Origin: Leptobrachium leishanense
Taxonomy: Eukaryota > Chordata > Amphibia > Anura > Megophryidae
Assembly: GCA_009667805.1 (NCBI GenBank)
Contig: CM019072.1
Span: 39,177,519-39,241,518, forward strand
Direction of reading: 5' to 3'
DNA length: 64,000 nt
The translations under genes and the position numbers were made by a program. Shown here one piece after another: positions 55,036 through 64,000 of this stretch (position 1 is the stretch's first letter; every line of letters starts with the position of its first letter). The notes beneath the pieces are model-generated. The model did not search any database and was not told the origin of the DNA. It was given only the letters and a program-made list of their open reading frames with translations.

Positions 55036-55365
55036 TCTCCTCTCAAAAAACACGTGCTGAAGGCTGTGTGAAGCCTTATATAGTGTGCTGCGGGACTTAG
55101 CTCTGTGAGCCCATGATTGGGCAAAATTTGCCCAATCAGGACTCTGAGCCGTGATTGGCATAGTCTTGAACCTGTCTTGCACCTGACCTGTGGTCAGGTG
55201 CAAGGCTGTAGCCAATTACAAGCTTCAGGCCAGTGGAAAAGTGCATTGTGGTCCATTGATGTACATTGTGGACGAACACACAGAAATGTTCGTAGTTCGC
55301 GAACAGGCGATGTTCGAATCGAACTCCGAACCGATTGAACCGAACAGCTCATCCCTAACTGTAAC

Positions 55366-56710
55366 CTCAAGATCGGTATATCAATGCCAAAACGGTAAAC
55401 ATCTAGCATTAACCATTACATTTCGAGATGCAACATTAGTACCAACTATGGAATGGCGCTCTCATTTTTTAGGACTAAACCCCTGAATGAGGATGATAAT
55501 AAGGCTTGTGTATGGGATTACACCCATTGGAAATGCTTATGAATGAGGTCGCATAGCTTTATTATTGATAAACTGAGCCATATGCCTCAATCCCAAAAAA
55601 GTATCCGCAGTATAAATTTATTTTTCTTTCCAGATTAGCTTTAGTCCTTTTAGTTTATACTCATTTACTTACTTTTATATATTTTCCTGAACTCAGCAAT
55701 GACGTGTTCTGACTGGTAAAGTGGTCCCTATCGAGAACTGTAATTTTTTCACATTAATGCAATCATGAAGCAAAGTTCCCTATCTTGAAAATGTATTGTA
55801 CATTGAATTATTGAGTTTGTGAGCGTTCTGCCCTGTATATTTCAAACAAATCAATATATTATGCCCTTTAGATTCATGAAATTACACTAAGAATGGCCAG
55901 GCTGGATCATCGGTTATCTGAAGAACAGCCCTTAATAACTGTAGAATAATGTATTGCACTTAAATCTTCCACAAGTGTACAAATCATTTGTCACATTAAG
56001 TCAGACTGGGACTTTTTAATTTTCATTAATGTTTATCTGTAATTTAAAAAATCTTGTGCCCTCGTTAACTTCGCAAAGCTATTAAAGAAATGACTGATTG
56101 TACAGGCTATTGTATCTGTCTTACAAGCACACACTTCAACTCACTGCCTTCTATCTGCTTTGTATGAAAATTAGTTTTGGAAATGGCGGTGGTGGAAATT
56201 GCATTAGATATTTTATTCTGCTCAAATAGGACCTTAACCTTCTAGATGCCGTGCAAAAACTTCTGTATTGGATTTTCTGGAGGGGGGGGGGTTCTTTAAC
56301 AACTGAATAACATTTGGATCATCGGCTTCGAATATGTCATCCTTAGCAGACCACATGGGCCATCAACTCAGCCTCATAAAGGAATGGTGTATGGCAGTAA
56401 TAAGGATGCTGTAAGGTTGCACATACAGTATCTATAATGCAATTCAACTCCACTTTCTGAAAGAGTGTCATGATTGAAATATTGCCATTTTTTCAGTGCT
56501 CCCAAAACATTTTTCGTATCCTAAAAAACATTAAAAAAATATTACTTCAAATGAGTGTGAGAAAAAGCATAAAATAACACACTATGAAAGAAACAGTGTC
56601 AACCTGCAATCCATTATTTTGTTTGACAGTGAACATATGCACTCTTAAAGGGCCAATACCAAAAGAAAATGAAATGTCATTGTGTTTATTTATGTTGCTG
56701 AAATCTTATA
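55366..56710. other. No recognised feature
   Basis: AT-rich DNA without a supported gene or repeat; G-run at 56281-56290. Confidence 0.4.
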
Positions 56711-58280
56711 CAGTGGGGCAAAAAAGTATTTAGTCAGCCACCAATTGTGCAGGTTCTCCCACTTAAAAAGATGAGAGAGGCCTGTAATTGTCATCATAGG
56801 TACACTTCAACTATGAGAGACAAAATGTGAAGAAAAAAAATCCAGAAAATCACATTGTCTGATTTTTAAAAAATCTATTTGAAAATTATGGTGGAAAATA
56901 AGTATTTGGTCACCTACAGTACAGTACAAACAAGCAAGATTTCTGTCTCTCACAGACCTGTAACATCTTCTTTAAGAGGCTCCTCTGTCCTCCACTCGTT
57001 ACCTGTATGAATGGCACCTGTTTGAACTTGTTATCAGTATAAAAGACACCTGTCCACAACCTCAAACAGACACACTCCAAACTCCACTATGGTCAAGACC
57101 AAAGAGCTGTCGAAGGACACCAGAAACAAAATTGTAGAAATGCACCAGGCTGGGAAGACTGAATCTGCAATAGGCAAGCAGCTTGTGTGAAGAAATAAAC
57201 TGTGGGAGCAATCATTAGAAAATGGAAGACATATAAGACCACTGATAATCTCCATCGATCTGGGGCTCCACGCAAGATCTCATCCCGTGGGGTCAAAATG
57301 ATCACAAGAATGACCTGCAGAGAGCTGAGACCAAAGTAACAAAGGCTACCATCAGTAACCCACTACGCCGCCAGGGACTCAAATCCTGCAGTGCCAGACG
57401 TGTCCCCCTGCTTAAGCCAGTACATGTCCGGGCCCATCTGAAGTTTGCTAGAGAGCATTTGGATGATCCAGAAGAGGATTTGGAGAATGTCATATGGTCA
57501 AATGAAACCAAAGTAGAACTTTTTGGTAAAAACTCAACTCTTCATGTTTGGAGGAGAGAGAATGCTGAGTTGCATCCAAAGAACACCATACCTACTGTGA
57601 AGCATGGTGGCGGAAACATCATGCATTGGGGCTGTTTTTCTGCAAAGGGACCAGGACAACTGATCCGTGTAAAGGGAAGAATGAATGGGGCCATGTATCG
57701 TGAGATTTTGAGTGAAAACCTCCTTCCATCAGCAAGGGCATTGAAGATGAAACATGGCTGGGTCTTTCAGCAGGACAATGATTCCAAACACACCGCCCGG
57801 GCAACGAAGGAGTGGCTTCGTAAGAAGCATATCAAGGTCCTGGAGTGGCCTAGCCAGTCTCCAGATCTCAACCCCATAGAAAACCTTTGGAGGGAGTTGA
57901 AGGTCCGTGTTGCCCAGCGACAGCCCCAAAACATCACTGCTCTAGAGATCTGCATGGAGGAATGGGCAATAATACCAGCAACAGTGTGTGAAAACCTTGT
58001 GAAGACTTACAGAAAATGTTTGACCTCTGTCATTGCCAACAAAGGATATATAACAAAGTATTGAGATGGACTTTTGATATTGACCAAATACTTTTTTTCC
58101 ACCATAATTTGCAAATAAATTCTTTAAAAATCAGACAATGTGATTTTCTGGATTTTTTTCTCTCATTTTGTCTCTCATAGTTGAAGTGTACCTATGATGA
58201 CAATTACAGGCCTCTCTCATCTTCTTAAGTGGGAGAACCTGCACAATTGATGGCTGACTAAATACTTTTTTACCCCACTG
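56711..58280 (+). mobile_element. Tc1-like transposon, second family
   Basis: A 1570-bp element bounded by TA (56709-56710, 58281-58282), with ~200-bp inverted ends (about 56711-56912 and 58080-58280) starting CAGTGGGGCAAAAAAGTATT. Long IR/DR-type ends are typical of Sleeping Beauty-like Tc1 families. The transposase gene inside is broken. Confidence 0.9.
57089..58064 (+). pseudogene. Tc1-like transposase, broken
   Basis: The ATG at 57089 opens the expected N-terminus (MVKTKELSKDTRNKIVE) but meets TGA after about 36 codons, from a small deletion. The region near 57300-57315 looks internally deleted compared with related transposases. The rest (57459-58064) is open: [13 protein letters not shown], then QQDNDSKHT with the second catalytic Asp, and [10 protein letters not shown] with the catalytic Glu. 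At the first catalytic position the block reads WSNET, with Asn where Asp is required. Inactive on at least three counts. Confidence 0.88.
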
Positions 58281-58282
58281 TA

Positions 58283-58710
58283 TGTGTTTGTTTTTTTTCT
58301 TGTATGGTTAGGTAGAAAAATATTTTACTCTATATGTGTCTTTGGGTGCATTCATTGTGTGATTTTTTTGTGTTGTAAACTGCCCCCTATAGTATCTTTA
58401 CATTACTTGCTCCTCACTGTGTGACATTGGCCATACAATGGAGTCTCTGGGTCGATCACTGATGCAAATCATTGTATTGTGTGGGATGTATTCAAAGGAC
58501 ATCACCAAGGGTAGATTAGAAGTCTTTTAAGCTCCCTGTTTCATTTCATTCAGCTATCATCTCTTATCTCAGTTACTGTCAAGCTCTTTGATTTTGTGCA
58601 CAATTTCCCCACTTGAAAGGGAACTTAAAACATCATCGCTGGAAGTAATAACTGGATTCCACTCTTTGTTTACTTGCATTTAAGTTTAATTTCAGTAAGT
58701 CGGATAGTAA
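58283..58710. other. No recognised gene; shared short repeat near 58520
   Basis: The block 58520-58575 recurs near 24180-24240. Otherwise unassigned. Confidence 0.4.
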
Positions 58711-58714
58711 ATTA

Positions 58715-58810
58715 AGTAGCTGTAGATTGAGTAGTAACTGAATAGCTGATTAAATGATTAGATGATTAGCTGATTAGATGAATAGATTAATAGTGAATAG
58801 GATGATTAAA
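58715..58810. repeat. GATTAGATGA-type simple repeat
   Basis: Irregular repeats of GATTA, AGATGA and GAATAG words. Confidence 0.75.
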
Positions 58811-58866
58811 TTGAAAAACTTTTAACAGAACAGAAATTGTGTAAATGCATTGCACATAAAGGCCCC

Positions 58867-59605
58867 TATTACAATGTTAACGCAAACGTTAACGCTCACT
58901 TGCGTGAGCATTAACGTTTGCCGCGGTAATTACTGCATATTACAATCCAAACGCAAACGGGTTAAAAAAACCGTTCGCGTTTGGTATCATGCGCTGCGCT
59001 GCGCTGCGCGAGGTTACTGCACTTTGCGCTCCCCATGTTAAGTATAGGGAGTGCAAAGTGTTAATCAGCGCTGGTATTACATTGTTCCAGCGCTGATTAA
59101 TGCCTGGCTCTGGTCACCGCAAAGTTAACCAGAGCCAGGACCTGGTGGTAACGGATTCCGCTTCTGCAGAATCCGTTAACACCAGCTTTAAAAATATAAA
59201 AAAATCGATCCAATACACACCCTCTGTCCTGCGGCGAGGACCGAAGCTCCGATCAGCTCCTCTGGCCGGCGGGAGCAGGGAAAGACAGGGGGAAAAAGTC
59301 CCCCTGTCTCTCCCTGCGTATCACTACGCCGACCGGCTGGATCTCGCGATGCGAGATCCAGCCGGTCACGTGACCGGCAGAGAGGAACTCAATGGAGTCC
59401 TATGGACTCCAACGAGTGGATGCTCGTGGCTGTGCTCAGCGCTGCCGCGAGCATCCAGAATTTAACTCTCAGTAACAATGCAGGCAGTATTTTTTGCACC
59501 TGCATTGTTATCCAGCATTAAAACGCGGGCGCAAGGGGGAAAACTGCGGGCGCAGTTTTTCCTCCCTTGCACCCGCGTTTTAACGCTGAGAGCGTAATAG
59601 GGCCC
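58867..59605. mobile_element. Hairpin-rich MITE (GGCCC[C/T]ATTAC termini)
   Basis: About 740 bp; ends GGCCCCTATTAC and GTAATAGGGCCC, flanked by AAA on both sides. The interior is a second kind of hairpin row: TTAACGCAAACGTTAACGC and partner, CAGCGCTGG/CCAGCGCTG, CTGGCTCTGG/CCAGAGCCAG, GTAACGGATTC/GAATCCGTTA, the perfect CCGGCTGGATCTCGC pair around 59334-59366, GGATGCTCG/CGAGCATCC, and AAACGCGGGCGCAAGGG with its partner at the end. No coding capacity. Confidence 0.8.
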
Positions 59606-59609
59606 AAAG

Positions 59610-60800
59610 TTTGTTAAACATTAATTTCTGCGTCAGCTTCATAGTTTCACTAACACACACTTCTAGAATATCATTACTGCCAAAATATTTTTTAACTTAG
59701 ACATGAAATGAACTAACAAAGAGATGGCATGTGGAATCTCCTCACATTGAGAATGAAATAGAACTATAAGTTAACTGACTGCATTGATCCCTAAACTGGC
59801 TAAATTCCTTTCCTGCACATGAATGTGAAACAAGTCCTTTTGCTCACCGGCTGCCACTCCAGGATCTGAAGATGTTTGTAAATGTTTGTGCATTTTCTTA
59901 TGTCCAGGTTGCCTGCTGCATGCATGAAGCTTTAAGATGGCTCCTCTCTTCACCACAGATCTCCTTGATGCCTCTGGGAAACCTGACCTCTGCTCTGATT
60001 GGCTGACCCTAAATGGAGCTGAATTGCATGCAGGGACTAGTAGTTCTCAAAGACCTTTGCAGGTTTCAATTAACTAAACTGAATTACAGTCATTTTATTA
60101 TTCCACTTGCTTGTACCTTAGCTGACCATTCTGTACCTCTGCAGTTTGACTTGACAGTTACTAATCTGCTCCTCTGTGTTAATCAAATTTCTTTTGTGAC
60201 AGGTAAACACTCTATGCCAAGAGCATGAGGCGGTATAACTGACTTCAGCACAGAGTTTTCCAAAAATGCAAAGCACACAGACTTGCATGTAAACTCCAGG
60301 GCTCTCAGTTTGGGCCTCCTTACAGGGATTTTCTAGTATTAGGTGGGTGGGAGTTCCGTCACCCTGATATTTAACGATCCTCCCCACGGGCATCCCCTTG
60401 AGGAGGGTACGAAGCACCTCAGGAAATCTGTGCTGGATGTACTCCAAAAAGAAACTTTGTCCATATGGTCCACAAAATGGGCAACAAGTACGACTCCAAA
60501 ACTGCTGCAAACAGATGAAACATTGCAACATAAAGGTATGTGAGTGTTTACTGTATGAATGTTTGCACATGAGTATATTTTGCCTTCTGTCCATGGCGCC
60601 CTAGTAAAAAGCAATCCTCCATGACTCACAAGTAAGCAAGGAACACGCCGTGAGTCAATGTCGAGGCTCCTGGATTCCAGTTGGAATTTTGACTGCCTGA
60701 GCAAGATCTCAGGGTCAGATCAGCTTGATAAAGCCGATCCCTGTAAAGTCCCAAGATCTGGTCCCAATCCAATTTGGGGGATTGTATCGGGACATCCCTA
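59610..60800. other. No recognised feature
   Basis: Several overlapping open frames exist on both strands near 60100-60700, but none has a domain I recognise. Confidence 0.35.
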
Positions 60801-60802
60801 TT

Positions 60803-61246
60803 TGTAACTCATTATGTATTGTGTTAGACTTTACAGAGATGTCATGGAGCCAAATTTCAGTACCTGTCGTAAAATTCCACCAGTTGCTACTGCCTATGCT
60901 GAAATCATAAATAGGAGAAACCACAAAATTTTGAAATACAAACAGGAAATAACTAAATTCTAAATCATATAAGCTTACATCATAGGTGAACAGATTAGAC
61001 AATGCATTCGTTGAGCATGAATTTGTGTTACACAACCTTAACATTAACAAGGAAGGCAGGTGACACAGGTCAGAGGGCAGGCAGCCATCTTCAGGGTTAG
61101 TTAGTGTGATGCAGTAATGAAGGCAGATGCATGATCCTGTGTTCCTGCAGTTATCCAAGCCTGTATATAACAGTAAGTGTCCTGCAATAAAGCAATGGTG
61201 AACCTGACAGCCCAGCCTCATATCTGAACAAGCAGAGATCATAACA
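60803..61246 (+). repeat. Probable 5' LTR of second Ty3/gypsy element
   Basis: The right end is set at CA (61245-61246), followed by a TGG-starting primer-binding-like region (61248 on). Contains TATATAA (61164-61170) and AATAAA (61186-61191). The left end is a guess (first plausible TG); the 3' LTR lies beyond the window. Confidence 0.45.
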
Positions 61247-61362
61247 GTGGCGACGAGAATGAGATATGTAAAGGTCTGCTCAGCCTGAAGTAAAAAAAAA
61301 AAAAAAAAAAAACAGGGATTGAAAGCCAGATAAAGCACACACTGCCATCCAGCAGCAAGATC

Positions 61363-62358
61363 ATGGCACTGATAGGCACATTAACTGAGTTTGATGGAGA
61401 GAAAACTTCCTGGACCTCCTGGGCTGAGAGATTAGAGCAGTACTTCAGTGCTAACACCATACCCCCTGAGAGACAGGTTGCAGTGTTTCTCACAGCCGTG
61501 GGGGCTAACACATATGACACTCTTAGAGACCTTCTGTTCCCTGAGAAACCAGCAAGCAAGGCTCTACAGGAACTTCTGAAACTATTAGAGGATCACTTTC
61601 AGCCAAAACCGCTGGAAATTGCAGAAAGATTTCGTTTTTATCAACGGCAGCAGCAGCCGGGTGAAGGTATTAAAGCCTATGTGGTGGCCCTTCGCAAATT
61701 GGCCTCCACCTGTTCATTTGGGGAGTACCTACCGACAGCTTTGAGAGACAAATTTGTCCTGGGACTGAATAGTGAAACGATTCAAAGGAAACTTCTGACA
61801 GAAAAGGGACTCACCCTTACAAGCGCAGTTGAGATAGCATCAGTCATGGAGATGGCTGTCAGGGATACGGAGGAATTGCACCCTCAGATTCACAAAGAAG
61901 GGGTGAAAGAGGACGTTTTCAGAACCGCAGTTGCTACAGCCAACTGGAGATACAGACCCAAACCCACGCCAGCTTGTTACCGGTGCGGTAATACAGACCA
62001 CGACTCCAAAATCTGTCGGTTTAAGGATCAACCTTGTCATCAATGTGGAAAAATGGGCCATCTCCAACGGGTTTGCCGTAATAGGAATGTACGAGGACAA
62101 AAGCCACGGTACCCTAAGAAGAAGACTTACAAGGTACAGAAATTGACATCATCTTCATCTGACTCAGACAACGATGAAGCATTACATAGTTTATCTATAC
62201 ATCGTATACACTCGTCACACCCTGCAATGACAGTACAAGTAACCATTGAAGGGAAGAGACTAAAGATGGACGTTGATACAGGAGCTGCAGTGTCAGTTAT
62301 CACACAAAAACAGTGGAAACACTTCAGATCCAGGCAACTGTGCGCCCCACTCCAATAA
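61363..62358 (+). CDS. Gag and protease start of second gypsy element
   Basis: A 331-codon frame, start MALIGTLTEFDGEK. Gag-like alpha-helical region first, then two CCHC knuckles (CYRCGNTDHDSKIC and CHQCGKMGHLQRVC) at about residues 205-240, a Ser/Asp-rich linker, and the start of an aspartic protease with DTGA in MDVDTGAAVSVI. The frame leaves the protease after QKQWKHFRS; the rest of the protease continues in another frame from about 62325, so a single-nucleotide change is likely. Confidence 0.85.
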   Translation: MALIGTLTEFDGEKTSWTSWAERLEQYFSANTIPPERQVAVFLTAVGANTYDTLRDLLFPEKPASKALQELLKLLEDHFQPKPLEIAERFRFYQRQQQPGEGIKAYVVALRKLASTCSFGEYLPTALRDKFVLGLNSETIQRKLLTEKGLTLTSAVEIASVMEMAVRDTEELHPQIHKEGVKEDVFRTAVATANWRYRPKPTPACYRCGNTDHDSKICRFKDQPCHQCGKMGHLQRVCRNRNVRGQKPRYPKKKTYKVQKLTSSSSDSDNDEALHSLSIHRIHSSHPAMTVQVTIEGKRLKMDVDTGAAVSVITQKQWKHFRSRQLCAPLQ

Positions 62359-64000
62359 AGCTGCAGACCTACTCAATGCAAGTACTCCATCCACTTGGTT
62401 TTGCAAAGGTAAAGGTATCATACAAGGGCCAGACAAAGAGACTACCACTATATATCCTGAGAAACGGAGGACCGCCTCTCTTTGGCAGAGATTGGATCAC
62501 TCATCTGGGAATGCCAGATATCATCAAGAATCCTTGCAACACCCTGACAGTTCCGTCAGGACATGATGATGGATGGGTGGAATCCTTAAAACAGCGTTTC
62601 CCTGAGGTTTTCGTTGACGAGTTAGGGAAAATCAAAAATGACTGTGTGAGGCTCAAGTTGAAACCGGATGCTCATCCCAAATTCTTCAAGGCTCGGACAG
62701 TACCGTTTGCCCTTAGAGCGGGAGTGGACGCTGAACTAATCCGGCTAGAAGAACAGGGTGTCATTTCCAAGGTAGAGCGCAGTGCTTGGGCATCACCTAT
62801 TGTTCCAGTAAAGAAATCAAATGGTGAATTGCGCATCTGTGGGGATTTTCGCATGGTGCTGAATAGCCAACTGGAGGTTGACCAGTATCCTCTACCCAGA
62901 GTAGATGACATTTTCGCTTCACTTGCTGGGGGACAAAAGTTCACCAAGATTGATCTACGACAAGCTTACTTACAGTTTGAGGTCCACCCCTCTTCTCGAA
63001 AATACCTCACCATTAACACTCACAGGGGTTTGTACGAATACAATCGAATGGTGTTTGGCATTGCATCTGCACCAGCCATCTGGCAAAGAAAGATGGATGA
63101 AATTTTAGCAGACATTCCCTTCACTCAGTGTCTATTAGACGACATGCTCATCACTGGTCGCACGGACCAAGAACACAAGCAGAATGTAGAGCTCGTTTTA
63201 CAAAGACTTCAGGACCAAGGTCTCAAGGTAAATTTGACAAAATGTAAATTCATGGTGCCTAAATTGGAGTTTTGTGGCCACTTAGTAGATGCAGAGGGCA
63301 TTCATACTGTTGAAGACAAGGTCGATGCTTTAGTCAAAGCTCCAGCCCCAACAAGTGTCCATCAACTACGATCCTACCTTGGCCTGCTTAACTACTATAA
63401 TAAATTTCTTCCAGACCTTGCTCATACATTGTTTCCACTGCATAAGCTCCTGGAGAAACACTCCAGGTGGGACTGGTCAGCTAAATGTCAACATGCTTTT
63501 GAGTCCTCTAAACGGAAACTGTTAGCGTCACGTATGCTTGTGCACTACGACCTCCAGAAGCCTCTCACCCTGGCTTGTGATGCCTCTCCTTATGGTCTGG
63601 GCGCTGTTCTTTCCCACATCCTACCGGATGGCTCTGAGAAACCGGTGGCCTTCGCCTCCAGATCCTTGACGAAGACCGAGAGCAATTACTCTCAAATTGA
63701 TAAAGAGGCACTTGCATTGATATGGGCAATTCGGAAGTTTCACCTTTACCTGTATGGTAGAGAGTTTACCATTTTAACGGATCATAAACCGCTTCTTCAA
63801 ATTTTTAGCCCTGACAAAGGAATCTCTCAGACAACTGCAGCCCGTCTCCAGCGCTACGCCCTGTTCTTGGGAGCATACAGCTACCGCATACAGTATCGAA
63901 GTCATGATGACAATGCAAATGCAGATGCAATGTCCCGTCTCACAGAACTGCCTCTAGAGTCGACACCATCAGTCCAGAGTTGTAGGTACACCACCTCACA
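62325..64000 (+). CDS. Pol of second gypsy element (protease end, RT, RNase H), runs off window
   Basis: Open without a stop from about 62325 to the window end, over 550 codons. Includes the protease end (PPLFGRDWITHLG), RT (PIVPVKKSNGELRICGDFR, FTKIDLRQAYLQF, and a CLLDDMLITG active-site box where Tyr is more usual before LDD; both Asp are kept) and RNase H (LACDASPYGLGAVLSH, KEALALIWAI, LTDHKPLLQIF, DANADAMSRL). Integrase would lie beyond 64000. The start is by continuity of similarity, not by a Met. Confidence 0.85.

Larger units (their letters stand above)
47086..55357 (-). mobile_element. Large hAT transposon with nested insertions
   Basis: An 8272-bp element with exact 8-bp duplication ACTGTAAC (47078-47085, 55358-55365). 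Terminal inverted repeats start TAGGGATGAGC and continue with GAACACC/GAACCGAAC-type words. It codes on the - strand for a BED-finger hAT transposase. Later insertions: a 1.2-kb segment (50176-51386), a LINE 3' fragment (about 49335-49398), a solo LTR (53072-53920) and another solo LTR (54387-54934). Subterminal tandem repeats are present at both ends. Without insertions it would be about 5.6 kb. Confidence 0.9.
60803..64000 (+). mobile_element. Second Ty3/gypsy retrotransposon (5' part)
   Basis: LTR, primer-binding region, Gag-protease and Pol through RNase H, then the window ends. Sequence and gag layout (two zinc knuckles) differ from the chromovirus at 28856, so it is another lineage. Confidence 0.85.

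Noticed and set aside
60118..60704. Cys-rich frames on the - strand (158 and 121 codons)
   Set aside because: Overlapping frames on both strands, no recognised domain, no splice or promoter support.

Overview
This window looks like a piece of an amphibian, probably anuran, nuclear genome. It is AT-rich and gene-poor, with one clear host gene: an eight-exon egg-coat gene of the ZP3 (zona pellucida sperm-binding protein 3) type at 6007-9975 on the + strand. Almost everything else that can be named is a transposable element. The mix of Tc1/mariner elements, hAT elements and hAT MITEs, TTAA-flanked elements, Ty3/gypsy LTR elements, L1-like and L2/CR1-like LINEs and many palindromic MITEs is typical of frogs. 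The species call is inference.

Layout. 1-4130: two copies and a decayed relative of a TTAA-flanked element built from a row of hairpins, plus a hAT MITE. 4215-5968: a ~50-bp tandem array that runs into the ZP3 core promoter; two hAT MITEs with exact 8-bp target duplications interrupt it. 6007-9975: the ZP3 gene, whose AATAAA signal overlaps the stop codon. 11-19 kb: a hAT MITE, a solo LTR, LINE 3' ends, a long inverted repeat, a telomere-like fold-back element and a Tc1 derivative filled with foreign tandem repeats. 19.2-21.7 kb: a four-level nest of elements. 23463-23562: a 100-N assembly gap. 26.46-27.76 kb: a mariner fold-back element. 28856-34417: a complete but dead Ty3/gypsy chromovirus with two LTRs. 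36.8-38.05 kb: a third hairpin-row element. 39.5-41.7 kb: an L1-type element with ORF1 but no ORF2. 42.36-43.1 kb: a solo LTR. 44.4-55.4 kb: a LINE carrying a Tc1 copy, a MITE and an 8.3-kb hAT element that is itself full of insertions. 56.7-58.3 kb: a second Tc1 element. 58.87-59.6 kb: another hairpin-row MITE. 60.8-64.0 kb: the 5' half of a second Ty3/gypsy element, cut by the window end.

The most interesting signals are four. (1) The array upstream of ZP3 seems to be made of copies of the gene's own E-box and TATA region. (2) Six scattered motifs have a hammerhead-ribozyme-like layout; two of them show all three stems. (3) The hairpin-row elements have arms that differ between copies yet stay complementary within each copy. 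(4) One L1-like element carries only ORF1. Apart from the ZP3 gene and its upstream array, neighbouring features show no functional link beyond insertion nesting.
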